A stretch of 64,000 nucleotides of DNA from NCBI RefSeq assembly GCF_030463565.1, contig NC_134651.1, positions 15,388,734 through 15,452,733 of the forward strand, read 5' to 3'. Below the pieces are notes generated by a model. It saw only the letters and a program-made list of their open reading frames with translations. It was not told the origin of the DNA and made no database searches. Both the position numbers and the translations under genes were made by a program. Origin of the DNA: Pelecanus crispus. Lineage: Eukaryota > Chordata > Aves > Pelecaniformes > Pelecanidae. Below, in pieces: positions 60,352-64,000 of this stretch (position 1 is the stretch's first letter; every line of letters starts with the position of its first letter).

Positions 60352-63089
60352 GATGACAGTAATTTAAAAGAAACTGGGGTCTCTGTGGCGATTTGGCCTC
60401 TCTGTGTGTGCGTTCCTGTAAGGAGACTGGCGGGGGAATCCCTTGGGATGTGTTGTAGCTGCAGGAGGGCACCCTGCAGAAAGGCCCTTGCAAGCACCGA
60501 GCGGGATTCCTGAGCCGGCTGGAAATCTTACACTGTGGGGAAACGTACCGGGCACTAAGGTCTCTTATAAAAGACAGAAGCGTGAGATTTTTCCTCTCCG
60601 CAGCTCCTAACGACAGGGGCAGGAGCGTGCGAGAAGGCTCGTGTCGGGGCTCTCCGGCTGGATCGGAGGCTCAAGAAGGTAACTGGGGTTCTGAGGCTGC
60701 TGCGGGGCGAGCTGCCCCTCGCCTGGCAGCGCGCTCGTGGGCGCTGGGAGTGCCGTGCAGCCCTCGCAGGGTTTGCAGTTGGGCGCTGCCGCTGCAGATG
60801 ATCCCTCACCACTTGCAGCACCAGCCCGAGACAATTTCATAACCTCACCCAGGGTAAGCAGCGAAGTTGATTAGCCACGGGACTGCTGCGGTATTTTTAG
60901 CTGTAAATCTGTTTGTAAGTGGCAGGCTCCCAGGGCAGTAGAGATGTTCCGGTTTCATTTGTCCCCAAGTGGAGGTATCAATTAAGACAAATAATTAATC
61001 TGGCATTTCTGATATCTAAATGTTTTCCACTGTGCCTGTGCTGCAATCGGGTGAGTTGCAGGAATGTCAATGAAAAACCCAACCAGGTGCTGGGGCCAGG
61101 CCGCAATCCTTGTGCAAGGAGCCAGCCTCCAAACTTGGAAATATCTCATTAAAACAGATTGCAAAATCTGCCACCGCGCCGGCGAGAAGTTTTCACCATT
61201 GCCTCGGTATGAGTCAGTCTAAGGAGGGAGGCACGCCGGGGTGGTTTGCATGGGAAGGGGTAACAGCGAGAGGGTGGAGCCCCCCTCAGAGCGGGCACCT
61301 TCTTGCCCAGGTCACGCTCAGCCCGTGCCGGGCAGCAAGATGCCGCAGGTGACAGTGGCCACGGCTCGATTTGAGCACGCTCAGGCTGGTACTGCTGAGA
61401 CACACCTTGCAAAAGAAAAAGTGTGTCTTGCAGCTCTTTCTCAGGCAAAGCTCCCCTTGCCTTTCCCAGGGAGGGAAGGGGCAGGCAATGAAGGGCAAGT
61501 GCAACACTTGGGAAAGTTTATCCCGCAGTGCTTGCCCCAGGGCGAGGGCTGCCAGGCTGCCTTGCCCACAGCGGGGGACCTTCGGTGCCCGGGAGATCAC
61601 AAGTGCCCCAGGTCTAGGTCCAGGGCTCCCTGTCACTGCCTGCTCTCTCCGGGGGTTGGGGGAGCAGGCAGCCCTTGGAGAAGGGCAGCGATACGGCACC
61701 CCGAGAGCAGGGCACGCCAGGCACGCCGGGGAATGCACGGGCTGGTTTGAGCTAGCCCCAGATGCTGAATGACCCGGTGGTGTTTGCTTTTACATCCTCT
61801 GTGTGTGCTTAAAGGTGGTTAATGGCATTAGCTCAGTCAATGCCTTTCCTCTCACCAGAAGAGCCATCATGTCTGCGACAGTAAGGAAAGGTTTTTATCG
61901 CAGGCCAGAGCTGAAAGCAGAATCACCGGAGTAGCACCAGCAGCAGCCAGGCCCTGAGGCATTTCCCCTCGAAGCCATTAGCAGGGCTACTGTGCAGTTT
62001 CCTTAGAGGCCTGTACAGATCATTAGCTGTAAATGTAGGGTCCAAATCCCTTTGTGCCTGGGATATTTTGGTACTAGAACCACTGAAAAAAAAAATCATA
62101 TGGATGTCTGCAGTGCTAGTGCGAGGTTATTCATGTGTGCTTAACTGCTGTGCCCTCCCCATAGCAGCATGCATGGGCCTGCAAATGAGAACAAGTGCAT
62201 GTGAGGAGAAAAAGGTCATTATATTTTCCGCACAGCAAGTTTGAAAGAGCATCTCCCTAGGATAAGGAGAGGAGGCGAGAGAGAGACCTTCTCCGCAGTA
62301 GGTTTGAGCAAAGGGCTGAGCTGCTAAATGATTTGCCTTTGAAACGAGTAGCTTCTTGCTGAGCTGAAAAGCCTGCTGCCGGCTGATGGGGCAGCAGCCC
62401 GGGAGAAGAGCAAGGTTTGGGGAAAGGCCTCTGTGGGTCTCTGCTGACTGCCGTTGAGGCCGTTCCTGTCTCAGGCTGTGCTCCCATCGGTAAAGGACAA
62501 ACTGTTCTGTGGCCTCTGCTCAGCGCTGGGGCTGATGCCAGCCCCTGTGCCAGGGCTTGCTCCGCTCAGACGAGGTGCAGCATCCCCCCGAGCACGGCAC
62601 AGCCCCTGCTCAGGCTGTCGGCAGAGACGCGCGTTCCCCTGTTGATCGGGCTCCATCCATCAGCGCTAACTCAGCTCTACAGCCGGGGACGGTGAATCAG
62701 CCCCTGACGCAGCTGAGGCGCGTGGGCTGCGCAAAGAGCAGCGCAGCCTCCGAAACGCTGCTCCACACCAGCCAGCAGCCCCATCCCACCGCCGCTTTCC
62801 CAGAGACGGACCTGCAAAGGGAGAGCACAGGCAGCCTGATTGCTCTGCCAGCAGGTTTGGACTGTGTGGGGAGAAGTCAAATGTGAATGCAGATGTTTGC
62901 AGAATTACAAGTCAAGCCTTGCTATCTGCCACTGGTGCAATCACTGCCCTGCTCACCGACACATCACCCGGGGCTCGGCGGGCCATGCTCCTGCCTGGGC
63001 TCAGGCAGCCCTCACAGGTTGCCAGCACAGCAAGGTTGAACACTGAGCTCCACACAGCACTGACCTAGCAGACAGTATGTGATGAACTG

Positions 63090-63270
63090 GCCAGAAAATG
63101 CCCATAACAAATGATACACCACCAGGAAGGGCAATGATCCTGCTCCAAAGGCTTCAGCTGGTGGTTCGAATCCGGCACATGGGGCTGATGCTTTGGCAAG
63201 TCAGCTCAGGTACCCCACCAGGTGCCTGAGATTTCCAGAGCATGTTATGGCTAAACAGAGCATGAAATTA
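63090..63270 (+). repeat. MIR-like tRNA-derived SINE relic
   Basis: GGTTCGAATCCGGCAC near 63163-63178 is a perfect RNA polymerase III B box in its usual SINE setting. About 35 bases later comes GCTTTGGCAAGTCAGCTCAG, close to the core of MIR/CORE-SINE elements ('cttGGGCAAGTCAcTtaac'). The flanking tRNA-like arms do not fold well (one of five T-stem pairs fails), so a functional tRNA gene is unlikely. Confidence 0.4.
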
Positions 63271-63406
63271 TTCCAGGCAACAATGATGATTCCCTGAATA
63301 TGAAGAGATTAAGGGAAAAAAGAGCACTTGTTGCTAATACTATTTGTTGACTTTGTGTATATGCTGGTGTACTCCAGACTTGCTCCTGCACATAGGTAAT
63401 GAGGCT

Positions 63407-63424
63407 GGGGGGGGGGGGGGGGGG
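63407..63424. repeat. Poly-G run
   Basis: Homopolymer of 18 guanines, likely length-variable. Confidence 0.95.
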
Positions 63425-64000
63425 AACACACAAATGTGGGAGTGTTTGCAGGATCCCACATGCAGCTTCTTGTTTTTCTCCGCCCTTAGCATGCCCTTCT
63501 CCTGTCCTTAGGTCTTCCTCATCCACAACAGGAAAAAATATCATTTACAACCAGAAAAATTAGCCAGTGGCCAAGTGGAGCAAGCCAGGTCACAAAATGA
63601 CTTTTAGCCTAGACTGCAGTACTGATTTAGATCCAGAATTATTTGCAGTCAGTCTGGTGACATGCTGGTACGGGTGACATCCAGTTTGTCTGTGGAGGGG
63701 TGGTGCTGCGAGAATTGCTGGCTGAGGGGCTGGTGCAAGGTCTGGTTGCATGTCACCAAGCCAGTGGTGAAAACCTCTTGCTTTTTGGGGACTACAGGCA
63801 ATACCCAGTATTAAGTACAGCTCCAGCCCCTGGGGCAGTTCCAAGTCACCTTCAGCACACACACTGCGACTCTCATGGGGAAGCAGGAAGGCATCAGGAT
63901 TTCCTCCTCAGGGATGTGTTGGAGAAGAGCAGCTGGCCTGTCCCACTGCTATTAGTCATCCCCAAGATACCACAACTGTCCTATTGCCCAATTTTTAGCC

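Larger units (their letters stand above)
59289..60370 (+). other. FAM43A: FAM43A 3' UTR
   Basis: From the TGA at 59286-59288 to just beyond the poly(A) signal. It begins inside the CpG island with a GC-rich minisatellite, turns abruptly AT-rich at about 60.1 kb with a T/TTA tract (60127-60160), and ends near AATAAA at 60346-60351. Confidence 0.65.
60371..64000. other. Gene-free interval downstream of FAM43A
   Basis: No exon chain or RNA gene recognised. Contains a MIR-like SINE relic at about 63.09-63.27 kb and an 18-base poly-G at 63407-63424. Confidence 0.45.

Noticed and set aside
63120-63190. Possible tRNA gene at the GGTTCGAATCC B box
   Set aside because: The T stem has a mismatch and no acceptor stem or A box is found at the right spacing; a SINE relic explains it better.
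1-64000. CRISPR arrays, operons, phage or other bacterial-type systems
   Set aside because: No such structures are present; the repeats are eukaryotic minisatellites and the genes are spliced.

Overview
This is vertebrate nuclear DNA, most likely from a bird. The evidence is spliced genes with short introns, CpG-island promoters, antisense CR1-type LINE relics, one solo-LTR-like element and a compact gene order matching human 3q29 (TMEM44, LSG1, FAM43A). In this window TMEM44 and LSG1 fit in about 6 kb and 12 kb, far shorter than in mammals. Nothing here looks bacterial or plasmid-like.

Layout. 1-10.4 kb is AT-rich and reads on the minus strand. A CpG island at about 9.6-10.4 kb carries several minus-strand 5' splice sites. 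Two consecutive minus-strand coding exons at 2.77-3.55 kb form the 3' end of a protein I do not recognise. By synteny the island could instead be the ATP13A3 promoter. At 10.4-11.45 kb lies a G-rich minisatellite. From 11.5 to 27 kb there is no recognisable gene. That stretch holds a decayed-looking membrane-protein reading frame at 13.65-14.11 kb, a solo-LTR-like element at about 18.33-18.74 kb, and a cluster of GATA-type sites. TMEM44 (minus, 10 coding exons, 414 codons) occupies 27.1-33.5 kb. LSG1 (minus, 14 coding exons, 654 codons) occupies 36.4-48.5 kb, with a CpG-island first exon and two non-canonical introns (AT-AC and GC-AG). A C-rich minisatellite follows at 48.78-49.58 kb. After a gene-free interval, FAM43A (plus, single exon, 362 codons) sits in a large CpG island at 57.5-60.0 kb. 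Its 3' UTR contains a third minisatellite, and a poly(A) signal follows at 60.35 kb. The rest, to 64 kb, is non-coding, with one MIR-like SINE relic.

The genes do not form a pathway. LSG1 is a housekeeping ribosome-export GTPase, TMEM44 a poorly understood multi-pass membrane protein, and FAM43A a PTB-domain protein. LSG1 and FAM43A are transcribed divergently from separate CpG islands about 9.7 kb apart. I rebuilt the exon chains by hand from splice sites, phase continuity and similarity to the human proteins as I remember them. UTR limits and transcription starts are not established.
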